Origin: Streptomyces sp. 1-11
Lineage (GTDB): Bacteria; Actinomycetota; Actinomycetes; Streptomycetales; Streptomycetaceae
DNA length: 64,000 nt
Assembly: GCF_007176755.1 (NCBI RefSeq)
Contig: NZ_BJTV01000001.1
Coordinates: forward strand, 248,001-312,000
Reading direction: 5' to 3'
Under the pieces are notes generated by a model. The model had not been told where the DNA came from, searched no databases, and worked only from the letters and a program-made list of their open reading frames with translations. Below are positions 26,576 through 34,968 of this stretch, in pieces (positions within the stretch are counted from its first letter, which is position 1; each line of letters begins with the position of its first letter). Position numbers and translations under genes: made by a program.

Positions 26576-27754
26576 TCAGTAGACCGGCTTGTCCGGTTCG
26601 ATCTGGTTGACCCAGCCGATCACGCCGCCGCCGACGTGCACCGCGTCGGAGAAGCCCGCGGACTTCAGGACCGCGAGGACTTCCGCACTGCGGACACCCG
26701 TCTTGCAGTGCAGGACGATCTTCTTGTCCTGCGGCAGGCCCTCCAGGGCGGTGCCCATGAGGAACTCGTTCTTCGGGATCAGACGGGCGCCCGGGATGGA
26801 GACGATCTCGTACTCGTTCGGCTCGCGGACGTCGATGATCTCGATGTTCTCGCCGTCGTCGATCCACTCCTTGAGCTGCTTGGGAGTGATCGTGGAGTCG
26901 GCGGCCGCCGCCTGCGCCTCCTCGGACACGGCGCCGCAGAAGGCCTCGTAGTCGATGAGCTCGGTGACGGTGGGGTTCTCGCCGCAGACCGCGCAGTCCG
27001 GGTCCTTGCGGACCTTGACCTGGCGGTACTGCATCTCCAGGGCGTCGTAGATCATCAGACGGCCGACCAGCGGCTCGCCGATGCCGGCGAGGAGCTTGAT
27101 GGCCTCGTTGACCTGGATGGAGCCGATGGACGCGCACAGCACGCCCAGCACGCCGCCCTCGGCGCAGGAGGGGACCATGCCGGGGGGCGGGGGCTCCGGG
27201 TAGAGGCAGCGGTAGCAGGGTCCGTGCTCGGACCAGAAGACGGACGCCTGGCCGTCGAAGCGGTAGATCGAACCCCACACGTACGGCTTGTTCAGCAGCA
27301 CGCAGGCGTCGTTGACCAGGTAGCGGGTCGCGAAGTTGTCCGTGCCGTCGACGATCAGGTCGTACTGGCTGAAGATGTCCATCACGTTGTCGGCCTCGAG
27401 CCGCTCCTCGTGAAGGACCACGTTCACGTACGGGTTGATGCCCTTGACCGTGTCACGCGCGGACTCGGCCTTGGAGCGGCCGATGTCGGACTGGCTGTGG
27501 ATGATCTGGCGCTGCAGGTTGGACTCGTCGACCTCGTCGAACTCCACGATGCCGAGCGTGCCCACGCCCGCGGCGGCCATGTACATCAGCGCCGGCGAGC
27601 CCAGGCCGCCGGCGCCCACGCAGAGCACCTTGGCGTTCTTCAGCCGCTTCTGCCCGTCCATCCCCACGTCGGGGATGATCAGGTGGCGGGAGTACCGGCG
27701 GACCTCGTCTACGGTGAGCTCAGAGGCTGGCTCGACCAGGGGTGGCAGCGACAC
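26576..27754 (-). CDS. moeZ: MoeZ/MoeB-type adenylyltransferase-sulfurtransferase
   Basis: This 392-residue two-domain enzyme activates C-terminal Gly residues of ubiquitin-like sulfur carriers by adenylation and then transfers sulfur to form a thiocarboxylate. It serves molybdopterin, thiamine and secondary-metabolite pathways. The E1-like domain has GAGGLGSP (~48-55), the zinc pairs CYRC and CAVC, and the mobile Cys segment. The C-terminal rhodanese domain (~285-390) has the active-site loop HCKTGVRS, with Cys present, so both steps are possible. GTG start at 27754 with GGAG upstream. A SigR-type promoter overlaps the end of the upstream gene, so thiol stress probably induces it. Confidence 0.93.
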   Translation of the reverse strand: MSLPPLVEPASELTVDEVRRYSRHLIIPDVGMDGQKRLKNAKVLCVGAGGLGSPALMYMAAAGVGTLGIVEFDEVDESNLQRQIIHSQSDIGRSKAESARDTVKGINPYVNVVLHEERLEADNVMDIFSQYDLIVDGTDNFATRYLVNDACVLLNKPYVWGSIYRFDGQASVFWSEHGPCYRCLYPEPPPPGMVPSCAEGGVLGVLCASIGSIQVNEAIKLLAGIGEPLVGRLMIYDALEMQYRQVKVRKDPDCAVCGENPTVTELIDYEAFCGAVSEEAQAAAADSTITPKQLKEWIDDGENIEIIDVREPNEYEIVSIPGARLIPKNEFLMGTALEGLPQDKKIVLHCKTGVRSAEVLAVLKSAGFSDAVHVGGGVIGWVNQIEPDKPVY

Positions 27755-27798
27755 GGGGACTCCGTTGGTCGGTCGATCACTACGGTTGTTCTCCCTGT

Positions 27799-27824
27799 AA
27801 CACTGCCACGGGCTTCTTCATTCC
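27799..27824 (-). promoter_or_regulatory. SigR-type promoter of moeZ
   Basis: On the minus strand GGAAT (27820-27824), exactly 18 nt, then GTT (27799-27801). The GGAAT overlaps the stop codon of the upstream hydrolase gene, so moeZ can be transcribed independently of that operon. Confidence 0.8.
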
Positions 27825-28567
27825 GAGACACCTGTTCCGATCCGCGAGACGATCTCGTCCCAGTAGCCGGGCATCGACTCCCAGGGGTCGGCCCGGCCGC
27901 CGTGGGCGGTGCGGTCGGTGAGGTAGACCGTGCCCGCGCCCTGCCAGCGGGCGATCCGCAGCGCCTCCTCCAGATGACCGCGCGGCACGCCGTGCACGAA
28001 GTGGCAGAAGCGGTCCGGCGGATAGTCCGCGGTCCACTCGGCGGCCTGCGAGAAGCGGTAGTCGGGCCAGGCGCCCGAGAACGTCACCAACTGGTCGGCG
28101 TTCTCCGCGTAACCCGGGTGCGGGTGGCTGCCGTGGCCCAGGACGATGTGGGCGGTGTCACTGATCGCCCGCAGGGTGGTGATCGCCCGGCGGACCTCGG
28201 GCAGCGCGCCGCGCCCGGTGGGACACCGGTCGAACAGGAAGCCGTCGACGCGGTACCACTCGAGGTGGCGGTGCGCGTCGGAGAGCAGGTCGCCGAAGGG
28301 ACGGACGCCGTGGGCGAGGTCCAGGTGACCGAGGACGCGCACGCCCGCGTTGCGCAGCCGGCCCGCGGCCTCCAGGCAGTGCGGGTCGGGACGGCTGCCG
28401 GGCCCGGCGGCGACGTTGAGCACCACCCAGTCGAGGGGCGTGCCGGGGCGGGCGAGGTCGGCCCACTGGGCCGGGGCGACCAGCGGATGCGCGAAGCCGG
28501 GGATGCCGAGCCCGGTACGGACGCCGGTGCCGGTGGTGCCCGCTGTGGTGCTGGTCAGATGCGGCAT
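27818..28567 (-). CDS. Spherulin-4-like (GH135-type) glycoside hydrolase, last gene of the PelF-type operon
   Basis: This 249-residue protein has a TIM-barrel-like character and resembles the spherulation-specific family 4 proteins. Fungal members (GH135, Sph3) cleave galactosamine-containing polysaccharide during its synthesis. Signature-like acidic segments are present: HLDLAHG, WYRVDGFLFDRCP (the DGxFxD type active-site strand, ~105-117) and a terminal YLTDRTAHGGRADPWESMPGYW. No signal peptide is visible, unlike secreted fungal members. Its start overlaps the epimerase stop by 13 bp, with GGAGG inside the epimerase coding region, so the two are translated together. The family is likely; the substrate is inferred from fungal relatives and neighbours. 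Confidence 0.72.
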   Translation of the reverse strand: MPHLTSTTAGTTGTGVRTGLGIPGFAHPLVAPAQWADLARPGTPLDWVVLNVAAGPGSRPDPHCLEAAGRLRNAGVRVLGHLDLAHGVRPFGDLLSDAHRHLEWYRVDGFLFDRCPTGRGALPEVRRAITTLRAISDTAHIVLGHGSHPHPGYAENADQLVTFSGAWPDYRFSQAAEWTADYPPDRFCHFVHGVPRGHLEEALRIARWQGAGTVYLTDRTAHGGRADPWESMPGYWDEIVSRIGTGVSE

Positions 28568-29514
28568 GCCGCCTCCATCCAGATGTCGGCGAGGGATTCC
28601 TCGAGGCTGATCCGGGGACGCCAGCCGAGCCGGTCGCGGGCGGTGCGCACATCGGCCTGCTGCCAGCTTCCGCAGCCGTCCGGATACGGGTAGGCGACCG
28701 GAGCGGCGTGCTCGGAGTCGGCGCGGGGGTGGCCGATGGCGCTGCGCAGCGGCCCGGGCGGCGCGTCGAGTTCGTGCAGGGCGCCGCCGTATCCGGCGAC
28801 CCGGGCGAGGACGGCCGCGGCGTCGCGGAGGCGGACGGCGCGGCCGGAGCCGATGTTGATCACGCCCTGCGCGGCGGAGAGCGAGGCGGCGTGCACGGCG
28901 CGGGCGACGTCGCGGACGTCGACGAAGTCGCGCTGGACGCCGAGGCCGCCGAGCTTGAGTTCGCCGTCGCCGGACTGCATGGCGCGGCGCATCGCCTCGG
29001 CGAGCCGGCCGAGCGGGGAGCCCGCCGGAGTGCCGGGTCCGGCGGGTGAGAAGACGCGGAGCACTACCGCGTCGAGGCCGGAGCCGAGGACCAGTTCGGT
29101 GGCGGCGAGTTTGCTGACGCCGTAGGGGCCGCCGGGGCGGGGCACGGCATCCTCGGCGGTGGAGGAGCCGGGCTGGCTGGGGCCGTACTCCGAGCCGCAG
29201 CCGACCTGCACGAGGCGGGCGCCGCAGCCGCTGCGGCGCAGGGCCTCGCAGACGGTGGCGACGGCCACGGTGTTGTGCCGGACGAGGTCGCGGGCGCCGC
29301 CCCGGGTGGCGCCCGCGCAGTTGACGACCACTCCGGGATGGACCGCGTCCAGGAAGCGGGTGAGCGCTCCTGGGCTGCCCGAGGCGAGGTCGAAGCGGAC
29401 GTCGGCGTCGTCCCCGCGGCCGAGCGCGGTGAGCTGGACGGCGGGGTCGGCGAGCAGGCGGTCGGCGACGAAGCGGCCGATGTAACCGTTGGCTCCGATC
29501 AGCAGGACCCTCAT
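28555..29514 (-). CDS. NAD-dependent sugar epimerase/dehydratase (extended SDR)
   Basis: This 319-residue extended short-chain dehydrogenase has the NAD site GANGYIGRF (~7-15), an Asp/Arg dinucleotide-specificity strand, the active-site Ser region VGCGSEYG and the catalytic YGVSK (Tyr-x3-Lys, ~135-139). C-terminal sugar-binding elements include QRDFVDVRDVARA and the terminal GWRPRISLEESLADIW typical of nucleotide-sugar epimerases. In this operon a UDP-hexosamine C4-epimerase role, supplying the glycosyltransferase, is plausible but not shown. The ATG at 29514 overlaps the stop of a 35-residue ORF as ATGA; GGGAG lies 7 nt upstream. Confidence 0.85.
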   Translation of the reverse strand: MRVLLIGANGYIGRFVADRLLADPAVQLTALGRGDDADVRFDLASGSPGALTRFLDAVHPGVVVNCAGATRGGARDLVRHNTVAVATVCEALRRSGCGARLVQVGCGSEYGPSQPGSSTAEDAVPRPGGPYGVSKLAATELVLGSGLDAVVLRVFSPAGPGTPAGSPLGRLAEAMRRAMQSGDGELKLGGLGVQRDFVDVRDVARAVHAASLSAAQGVINIGSGRAVRLRDAAAVLARVAGYGGALHELDAPPGPLRSAIGHPRADSEHAAPVAYPYPDGCGSWQQADVRTARDRLGWRPRISLEESLADIWMEAACRI

Positions 29515-29618
29515 CGGGCGGCTCCCGGGGTGTGCGCTCCGGCTCCCAAGGCTCCGGGCACGCCGTACGCGCCGGGCGCTCCGGGCACTCCGGGCGCTCC
29601 GTGTCGGGAGGTGGTCAT
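29511..29618 (-). CDS. 35-residue Gly/Pro-rich micro-ORF between two operon genes
   Basis: This ATG-initiated frame (MTTSRHGAPGVPGAPG...) encodes collagen-like Gly-x-Pro spacing (APGVPGAPGAYGVPGA). It has a strong ribosome-binding site, AAGGAG 8 nt before the ATG, and overlaps both neighbours: its ATG shares bases with the preceding micro-ORF stop (ATGA) and its TGA shares bases with the epimerase ATG. Codon third positions are GC-rich but less so than in neighbouring genes. It may be a real microprotein or only a coupling device that carries ribosomes to the epimerase. Confidence 0.55.
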   Translation of the reverse strand: MTTSRHGAPGVPGAPGAYGVPGALGAGAHTPGAAR

Positions 29619-29752
29619 CTGGTCTTCTCCTTCGAAGGGGTGATGCGGTGACCTGCGGTGGGGGGCCGGACGCCATGGCGGTGGCCGGGTGCCGCCACGC
29701 CCTCGGGGCGGATGACGGCGGACTCGGCCGGGGCCGGTGGCGGAAGGTTCAT
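29615..29752 (-). CDS. 45-residue Pro-rich micro-ORF after the membrane protein gene
   Basis: ATG at 29752 overlaps the stop of the membrane protein gene (ATGA), and its own stop overlaps the ATG of the 35-residue ORF. The peptide begins MNLPPPAPAESAVIRPEG and is Pro/Arg/His-rich, ending SKEKTR, with no membrane segment. A G-rich stretch lies upstream of the start. About 80% of third positions are G or C. Perfect stop-start overlaps on both sides argue for translation; whether the product is stable is unknown. Confidence 0.5.
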   Translation of the reverse strand: MNLPPPAPAESAVIRPEGVAAPGHRHGVRPPTAGHRITPSKEKTR

Positions 29753-31461
29753 TCGGGCGCCCCCGCCGTGGCGTGGGCGGAGGCCCGGGTGAGGGTGCGC
29801 AGCGCGTGGACCAGCAGGATCAGCGCGGCGGCGCCGCAGGCGAGCGTCGGCACGGCGGCCGGGCCCCAGGTGTCCACCAGGGCCTGGACGGGCACGCCCA
29901 GGAAGGCGCAGCCGGGCAGCCTGGCGGCCAGCAGCAGGGCGAGCGCCGCCGCCTCGGCGACCGCCGCGGCCCCGAGGACCAGCGCGGGGGCGTGCCGGCG
30001 GCGGTGCACGACGAGGAGGCGGGCGAGCAGCAGGAGGGCGCCGAGGGCGACCCCCTGCGGGTAGGCCGCGCTCTCCCGCAGGGCCGTGCCGCACAGGGCG
30101 AGCAGGCCGGTGAGGGCCCCCAGGAACAGGACCAGGACACCGGCCAGCAGCGGCCGGGCGGCACTGGTGAAGTCCTCTAGGCCGCGGCTGCCGGCGAGCC
30201 TGCGGCGGGCCCCGGCGGCGAGGAGGTGGGCGCACCAGGCGGCCGGGGCGCAGGCCAGGGTGAGCGCCAGGGCGGGCGCCGCGGTCATCGGCCAGGGGCC
30301 GTCGGTGGCGCCGGTGGGCAGGTCGTCGGGCCCGCCCGCCACGACGGCCGCCAGGAGTCCGTCGCCGAGCAGCGCGTACCCGAGCAGCCAGAGCGTCCAC
30401 GCGCGGGTGCCGGCCGCCGTGCGCCAGGGGACGGCGCCGGGTCCGGCGGCGAGGGGGCCGTGGCGCAGGGCGGCGCGTGCCGCGGCGGCCACGGCGAGGA
30501 GGCCCACGGCGGCCGCCGGCGGGCGGAACTGGCCGTGGGTGAGGCGCAGTCCGGCCAGGGCGGCCGCGGCGAGCGCTCCGGGCAGGAGGGTGAGCAGCAC
30601 CCAGCCGGGCCGGACGCGGGGGCCCCGCCCGGGCACGGGGCGGGGGTGCGGCGCGCCCTCGCGGGGCACGCGCGCGTACAGCTCCTCGGCGAGCGAGAAG
30701 ACGTCGCGGTGACGGAACCGGGCGGCCGTCCGGTCGGTGACGCCGTGCGCCTCCAGCCCGGCGGCGATCTCCAGCGGGTCCACCGCCCGTTCGCACAGCT
30801 CCCGGTGACGGTGCAGCAGGGTCTTCACGGGGTCGGCGGATCCGCGCCGGACCGGGGCGGTGCGGCTTCCGCCGGACCCGGCGCCGGCGTCCGCGGGGGC
30901 CGCGTGCGCCGGTCCCGCGGCGCCCGAACCGGCGATTGCGGCGTCCGTGTGCGCCGCCGCGGCCGCCCCGGCGTGCGCCACAGTGCCCGTGAGCCATTCC
31001 CGCGACCGTTCGTCCCAGGCCGCGCCGCCGGCCGGCATCCCGGGGCGGTCGAGCCCGCCGAGCCGGTCCGAGGCGTACGGCGCGTGCGCACCGCTCAGCC
31101 CCTCGTCGTCGTACGGCTCCTCCGCGCCGCCCAGCCCGCCCGCGCTTTTCGGTGCCGCACCGCCCACCGCATCCGTACCGCCGCGAACGTCGGCACCGCT
31201 GAGCGCATCCGTACCGCCGCGCGCAAAGGCACCGCCGCGAGCGTCACCACCGAGCTCATCGGCACCGCCGAGAACACCAGCACCGCCACGCGAATCGGCA
31301 CCGCCGATCACATCGGTACCGCCGCGCACGTCCGTTCCCTTCCCCGCCCCCGTACCGCGCGCCGCCCCCGCACCCTTCGGCCCGGGCTCGGCCTCCGCGT
31401 CGTCGTGGGCGCTCTCCGCTCGGCCGGGGCCGGGCGGGGCGCCGCCTTCCCCGGTCCTCAC
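29749..31461 (-). CDS. Polytopic membrane protein with Gly/Asp-rich repeat N-terminus
   Basis: This is a 570-residue protein of unknown function. Residues ~40-105 are a low-complexity run of GG-T/A-D repeats. Residues ~210-265 form a soluble segment, including TLLHRHRELCERAVDPLEIA and HGVTDRTAARFRHRDVFSLA, that looks like a conserved cytosolic helical domain. From ~285 to the end there are about ten hydrophobic segments. In the operon it lies between a PelF-type glycosyltransferase and an epimerase, so it is the best candidate for the polysaccharide export or polymerisation channel; no sequence motif proves this. GTG start overlaps the glycosyltransferase stop (GTGA), with GGAGGGGG 4 nt upstream. 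Confidence 0.75.
   Translation of the reverse strand: MRTGEGGAPPGPGRAESAHDDAEAEPGPKGAGAARGTGAGKGTDVRGGTDVIGGADSRGGAGVLGGADELGGDARGGAFARGGTDALSGADVRGGTDAVGGAAPKSAGGLGGAEEPYDDEGLSGAHAPYASDRLGGLDRPGMPAGGAAWDERSREWLTGTVAHAGAAAAAHTDAAIAGSGAAGPAHAAPADAGAGSGGSRTAPVRRGSADPVKTLLHRHRELCERAVDPLEIAAGLEAHGVTDRTAARFRHRDVFSLAEELYARVPREGAPHPRPVPGRGPRVRPGWVLLTLLPGALAAAALAGLRLTHGQFRPPAAAVGLLAVAAAARAALRHGPLAAGPGAVPWRTAAGTRAWTLWLLGYALLGDGLLAAVVAGGPDDLPTGATDGPWPMTAAPALALTLACAPAAWCAHLLAAGARRRLAGSRGLEDFTSAARPLLAGVLVLFLGALTGLLALCGTALRESAAYPQGVALGALLLLARLLVVHRRRHAPALVLGAAAVAEAAALALLLAARLPGCAFLGVPVQALVDTWGPAAVPTLACGAAALILLVHALRTLTRASAHATAGAPE
31149..31344 (-). repeat. Degenerate GG-T/A-D repeat region in membrane protein gene
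   Basis: About ten imperfect 15-21-bp units encode blocks such as RGGTDVIGGADSRGGAG. The DNA is visibly repetitive and codon choice departs from the rest of the gene. Confidence 0.8.
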
Positions 31462-33173
31462 AGGGCCCCCTCCGACGCCGCGCCCGAGGTCGCGCGGACC
31501 GGGTCGCCGGGTGGCCGACCGGGTGCCTCGCGGGTGCTTTCCCGGGCGGTGGGGCCGGTCCAGTGGACGGGGACGTGGGTTTCGGCCGGCGCGGCGAACG
31601 GCAGTGGGTCGCCGGTCTCGCCGAGGGCGACCCGGCGCACCGGGTGGCGCGAGACGATCTCCAGGTAGATCCCGTTGAACGCCGCGATGTTCTGCTCGAC
31701 GGTGAACAGTTCGAGCGCGCGGGCGCGTGCGGCGGCCCCGAGGCGTTCACGGCGCTCGGGGTCGCGCAGCAGCGCCACGCACGCCTCGGCGAGCGCCCGG
31801 GGGTTGCGCGGCGGTACGACGAGGCCGGTGCCGCCGATGACCTCCACCACCGCGCCGACATCGGTGGATACCGTGGCGCGGCCGCTGAACATGGCCTCCA
31901 CCAGGGTGTTCGGGAAGCCCTCTACGACGCTGGAGAGGACGACCACGGCACTGCCCGCGTACGCGTCGGGCAGGGTCGGCGCCTCGGGTCCGCCGATCTC
32001 CTCGAAGGAGACCGGGTTGTCGCCGACCGCGTGCACGCCCTCGGCCTCGTCCGGGAAGAGCTGTGCGGCGAGCACCCGGCAGTGGCCCAGGTAGGCCTCG
32101 CCCTCCGCGCCCACGGGCGTGCCGACGATCCGTAGCCGGGCCCTCGGTTCCTCCTTGCGGACCTCGGCGAAGGCGTGCAGCAGCGACACGAGGTCCTTGC
32201 CGGGTTCGACGCGTCCCACCCAGCCCAGCGTGTGCGGTTCGGCGCGGTCCGGGGACTCGCCGGCCTCGCTGAAGCAGGAGGCGTCCATGCCGGGGTGCAC
32301 GGTGCGGATCCGGGCGCGGTCGGCGCCGCAGCGCTCCTGCCAGCGGCGGGCGTGCGCGTTGCCGGGTGTGAGGAGGGCGGCGCGCCGGTAGACCTCGGCG
32401 GCCAGCAGGCCGTGGAAGGCGGCGAGCAGGGCGCGCACGGCGGGGGCGGCGTCGTCGGGGCCGAGGGCCAGGTAGTGCGAACGGAGCTGTACGCCGTACT
32501 CGGTGACCAGCAGGGGCACTTCACACAGGTGCCGGGCGAGCAGCCCGGGCAGGGCGGCCGCGCCGCCGGCGGTGGCGTGGCAGAGGTCGGAGGCGCCGAG
32601 GCCGTCGTCGCCGTACCAGTCGAACGAGAGGGGGCGCAGGGCCTGTTCGAGGTGCGCGGTGACGGTGAGCAGGTCGGCCACGCGCGCCTCGCGCGCCGTG
32701 CGCGGCGCACCAGAGGCACGGCAGGCGCGCTCCAGCGTGCGCAGCGCGGTGTCGGAGCGGAGCGCGCCGACCAGTCCGCCTTCGTCACGGGCGAGTTCGG
32801 CGAGGCCGTACAGCGCGCTGCCGAAACGGTCCGCCTGGTGCGCGGGCCGGGTCTCGGCGGCTTGGCCCGGGGCGGCGCCGGGCCCGCCGCCGAGGGCCTC
32901 GACCAGTTCGCCGTAGCACTCGGTGAAGCGCCGGCGTGCGCGGCGGCCGTGGGTGACACCGTCGCCCTCGGCCGTCCACGGCGGAGCCGGGCGCACCCGG
33001 CCGACCTGCGGCGGGAGCGGGACCCGCCCGTCGTCCCGCTGCGACCGGCCGCGGCTGAGCGCGTAGACGTCGAACTCGTGCTGGGCGAGCCCGCGCACGA
33101 GCCGGTCGCACCAGAGCCCGGTGTCACCGCCCACATCCGGGTAGCCACTCTCTGTAAGCAGTCCGATGCGCAC
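31458..33173 (-). CDS. PelF-type glycosyltransferase (DUF3492 + GT4)
   Basis: This is a 571-residue cytoplasmic GT-B enzyme. The N-terminal half (~1-300) matches the DUF3492 region of PelF-type transferases: RIGLLTESGYPDVGGDTGLW, and ..VPLLVTEYGVQLRSHY. The C-terminal half is a GT4 domain with TLGWVGRVEPGKDL (~335), and SSVVEGFPNTLVEAM (EGFPxxLVEA donor-site motif, ~455) followed by GAVVEVIGGTGLVVPP. PelF uses UDP-GalNAc/GlcNAc to build a cationic exopolysaccharide. Start: GTG 33173 with GGGGG upstream. It is the first gene of a tightly overlapping operon (next gene GTGA). A Pro/Thr-rich tail of ~45 residues ends the protein. Confidence 0.88.
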   Translation of the reverse strand: MRIGLLTESGYPDVGGDTGLWCDRLVRGLAQHEFDVYALSRGRSQRDDGRVPLPPQVGRVRPAPPWTAEGDGVTHGRRARRRFTECYGELVEALGGGPGAAPGQAAETRPAHQADRFGSALYGLAELARDEGGLVGALRSDTALRTLERACRASGAPRTAREARVADLLTVTAHLEQALRPLSFDWYGDDGLGASDLCHATAGGAAALPGLLARHLCEVPLLVTEYGVQLRSHYLALGPDDAAPAVRALLAAFHGLLAAEVYRRAALLTPGNAHARRWQERCGADRARIRTVHPGMDASCFSEAGESPDRAEPHTLGWVGRVEPGKDLVSLLHAFAEVRKEEPRARLRIVGTPVGAEGEAYLGHCRVLAAQLFPDEAEGVHAVGDNPVSFEEIGGPEAPTLPDAYAGSAVVVLSSVVEGFPNTLVEAMFSGRATVSTDVGAVVEVIGGTGLVVPPRNPRALAEACVALLRDPERRERLGAAARARALELFTVEQNIAAFNGIYLEIVSRHPVRRVALGETGDPLPFAAPAETHVPVHWTGPTARESTREAPGRPPGDPVRATSGAASEGAL

Positions 33174-33254
33174 GTGTGCACCCCCGATCTCCGTGAGTGG
33201 GAAGCCGCCTTCGTCCCGGCGGCTCGCAGCGGCACGAACGTATGCGGACGAGGC

Positions 33255-33288
33255 GGTGGCGCGATGGACGGTTGTCCATCGCGCCACC
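33255..33288 (-). terminator. Hairpin terminator after the oligopeptide ABC operon
   Basis: A 15-bp perfect stem (33255-33269 / 33274-33288) with loop GGTT lies 88 nt downstream of the ABC ATPase stop and upstream of the glycosyltransferase gene, separating the two operons. Confidence 0.8.
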
Positions 33289-33375
33289 AGAAGGGGTGAA
33301 AGGGCGTGACTTTCCGGTGCAGGTCGCGTTCCGTCGCGCTATGACTGCGGAAGGTGATCGTCCGCGCGGGAGGCG

Positions 33376-34968
33376 TTACGCCGTGGCCAGCTCCCGCCGG
33401 GCCGCCCGCCGCTCGGCCGCCAGCCCCGGGTCGAGCGCGGGCACGGCGGCCAGGAGCTGTTTCGTATACGGCTCGCGCGGGGCGTCGTACACCTCGTCCA
33501 CGGGCCCGTACTCGACGATCCGGCCGCGGCGCATCACCGCGACCCGGTCGCTGACCTGGCGGACCACGGCGAGGTCGTGCGCGATGAACACGAGCGCGAG
33601 GCCGAGTTCCCGCTGCAGCTCGCCGAGGAGCGCGACCACCTGGGCCTGCGTGGTGACGTCGAGCGCGGAGACCGGCTCGTCCAGGACGATCACGCGCGGG
33701 TCGGCGGCGAGCGCCCGGGCGATGCCCACGCGCTGGCGCTGGCCGCCGCTGAACTCGTGCGGGTAGCGGTCGTAGTGCGCCGCCTCCAGCCCCACGCGCT
33801 CCAGCAGCTCGCCCACCCGCGTCCGGATGCCCCGCTCGTCCCGCTCTCCCCGCGCGCGGAGCGGGTCCGCGATGGACTCGCCGACGCTGCGGCGGGGGTT
33901 GAGGGAAGAGACGGGGTCCTGGAAGACCATCTGGACGGACGGGTCCACGCCGGTGTGCGGGCGTCCCGCGTAACGGATCGCGCCGGCGGTCGGCTCCAGC
34001 AGCCCGACCAGCATGCGGCCCAGTGTCGTCTTGCCGCTGCCGCTCTCCCCCACGACGCCCAGGGTCTCGCCCCGGCGGACGGTCAGCGAGACGTCGTCCA
34101 CAGCGGGGAAAGCGTGTCTGCCGCGCCCGAACTCGCGCCGCAGGCCGGTGGCCTCCAGCACCGCCTCCCCGGCCGCCGGTGCGGCGGCCCGCGGCGCGTC
34201 CACGCGGGGCACGGCGTCGAGCAGCTCGCGGGTGTACGCCTGCCCGGGCGCCGCCAGCACCGTGCCGACGGGGCCGTGTTCGACGGCCCTGCCGTGCCGC
34301 ATGACCAGCACCTCGTCGACGCTCTCGGCCGCGACCCCGACGTCGTGGGTGACGAGCAGCAGGCCCATGCCGGTCTCCTCGCGCAGCGTGTGCAGCAGGT
34401 CGAGGATCTGGGCCTGGACGGTGACGTCGAGGGCCGTGGTGGGCTCGTCGGCGATCAGCAGGTCCGGCTCGCAGGCGAGCGCCATGGCGATCAGGGCACG
34501 CTGGCGCATGCCGCCGCTGAACTCGTGCGGGCGGGAGCGGGAGCGCCGTGCGGCGTCCGGGATGCCGACCCGGTCCAGCACCTCGACGGCACGCGCGCGT
34601 GCTGCGCGGCGCGACACGCGCGTGTGCACGCGGTGGACCTCGGCGATCTGGTCGCCGATCGCGTAGTACGGGTCGAGCGAGGACAGCGGGTCCTGGAAGA
34701 CCATGGCCGCCTTGGCGCCGCGCAGCCGGCGCAGTTCCTCGTCCGAGGCCTGCCGCACGTCCGTGCCCGCGACGCGGACCGAGCCGCCGACCCGGGCCCC
34801 GGTGCCCCGGTGCAGACCGAGCAGGGCGCCGGCGACGGTGGACTTGCCGGAACCGGATTCGCCGACCAGCGCGAGGGCCTCGCCCCGCGCCAGCCGGAAG
34901 GAGAGTCCGTCCACGGCGCGCAGGGCCCCGAACTCCACGGTCAGGTCCTTGACCTCGACCAGGCTCAT
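33376..34968 (-). CDS. Fused oligopeptide ABC transporter ATPase (DppD-DppF in one chain)
   Basis: This 530-residue protein contains two complete ABC ATPase domains of the oligopeptide/nickel importer type. Each has Walker A (GESGSGKST ~36 and GESGSGKTT ~302), the family Q-loop [11 protein letters not shown] / [11 protein letters not shown], signature FSGGMRQR / FSGGQRQR, and Walker B LLIADEP / VIVLDEP. It energises the two permeases encoded just upstream; the fusion replaces the usual pair of separate subunits. Its ATG overlaps the permease stop as ATGA. Confidence 0.93.
   Translation of the reverse strand: MSLVEVKDLTVEFGALRAVDGLSFRLARGEALALVGESGSGKSTVAGALLGLHRGTGARVGGSVRVAGTDVRQASDEELRRLRGAKAAMVFQDPLSSLDPYYAIGDQIAEVHRVHTRVSRRAARARAVEVLDRVGIPDAARRSRSRPHEFSGGMRQRALIAMALACEPDLLIADEPTTALDVTVQAQILDLLHTLREETGMGLLLVTHDVGVAAESVDEVLVMRHGRAVEHGPVGTVLAAPGQAYTRELLDAVPRVDAPRAAAPAAGEAVLEATGLRREFGRGRHAFPAVDDVSLTVRRGETLGVVGESGSGKTTLGRMLVGLLEPTAGAIRYAGRPHTGVDPSVQMVFQDPVSSLNPRRSVGESIADPLRARGERDERGIRTRVGELLERVGLEAAHYDRYPHEFSGGQRQRVGIARALAADPRVIVLDEPVSALDVTTQAQVVALLGELQRELGLALVFIAHDLAVVRQVSDRVAVMRRGRIVEYGPVDEVYDAPREPYTKQLLAAVPALDPGLAAERRAARRELATA

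Noticed and set aside
29515..29676. N-terminal extension of the epimerase to 373 residues
   Set aside because: The extension is Arg-rich and precedes the Rossmann start; the ATG at 29514 is supported by a ribosome-binding site and an ATGA overlap.
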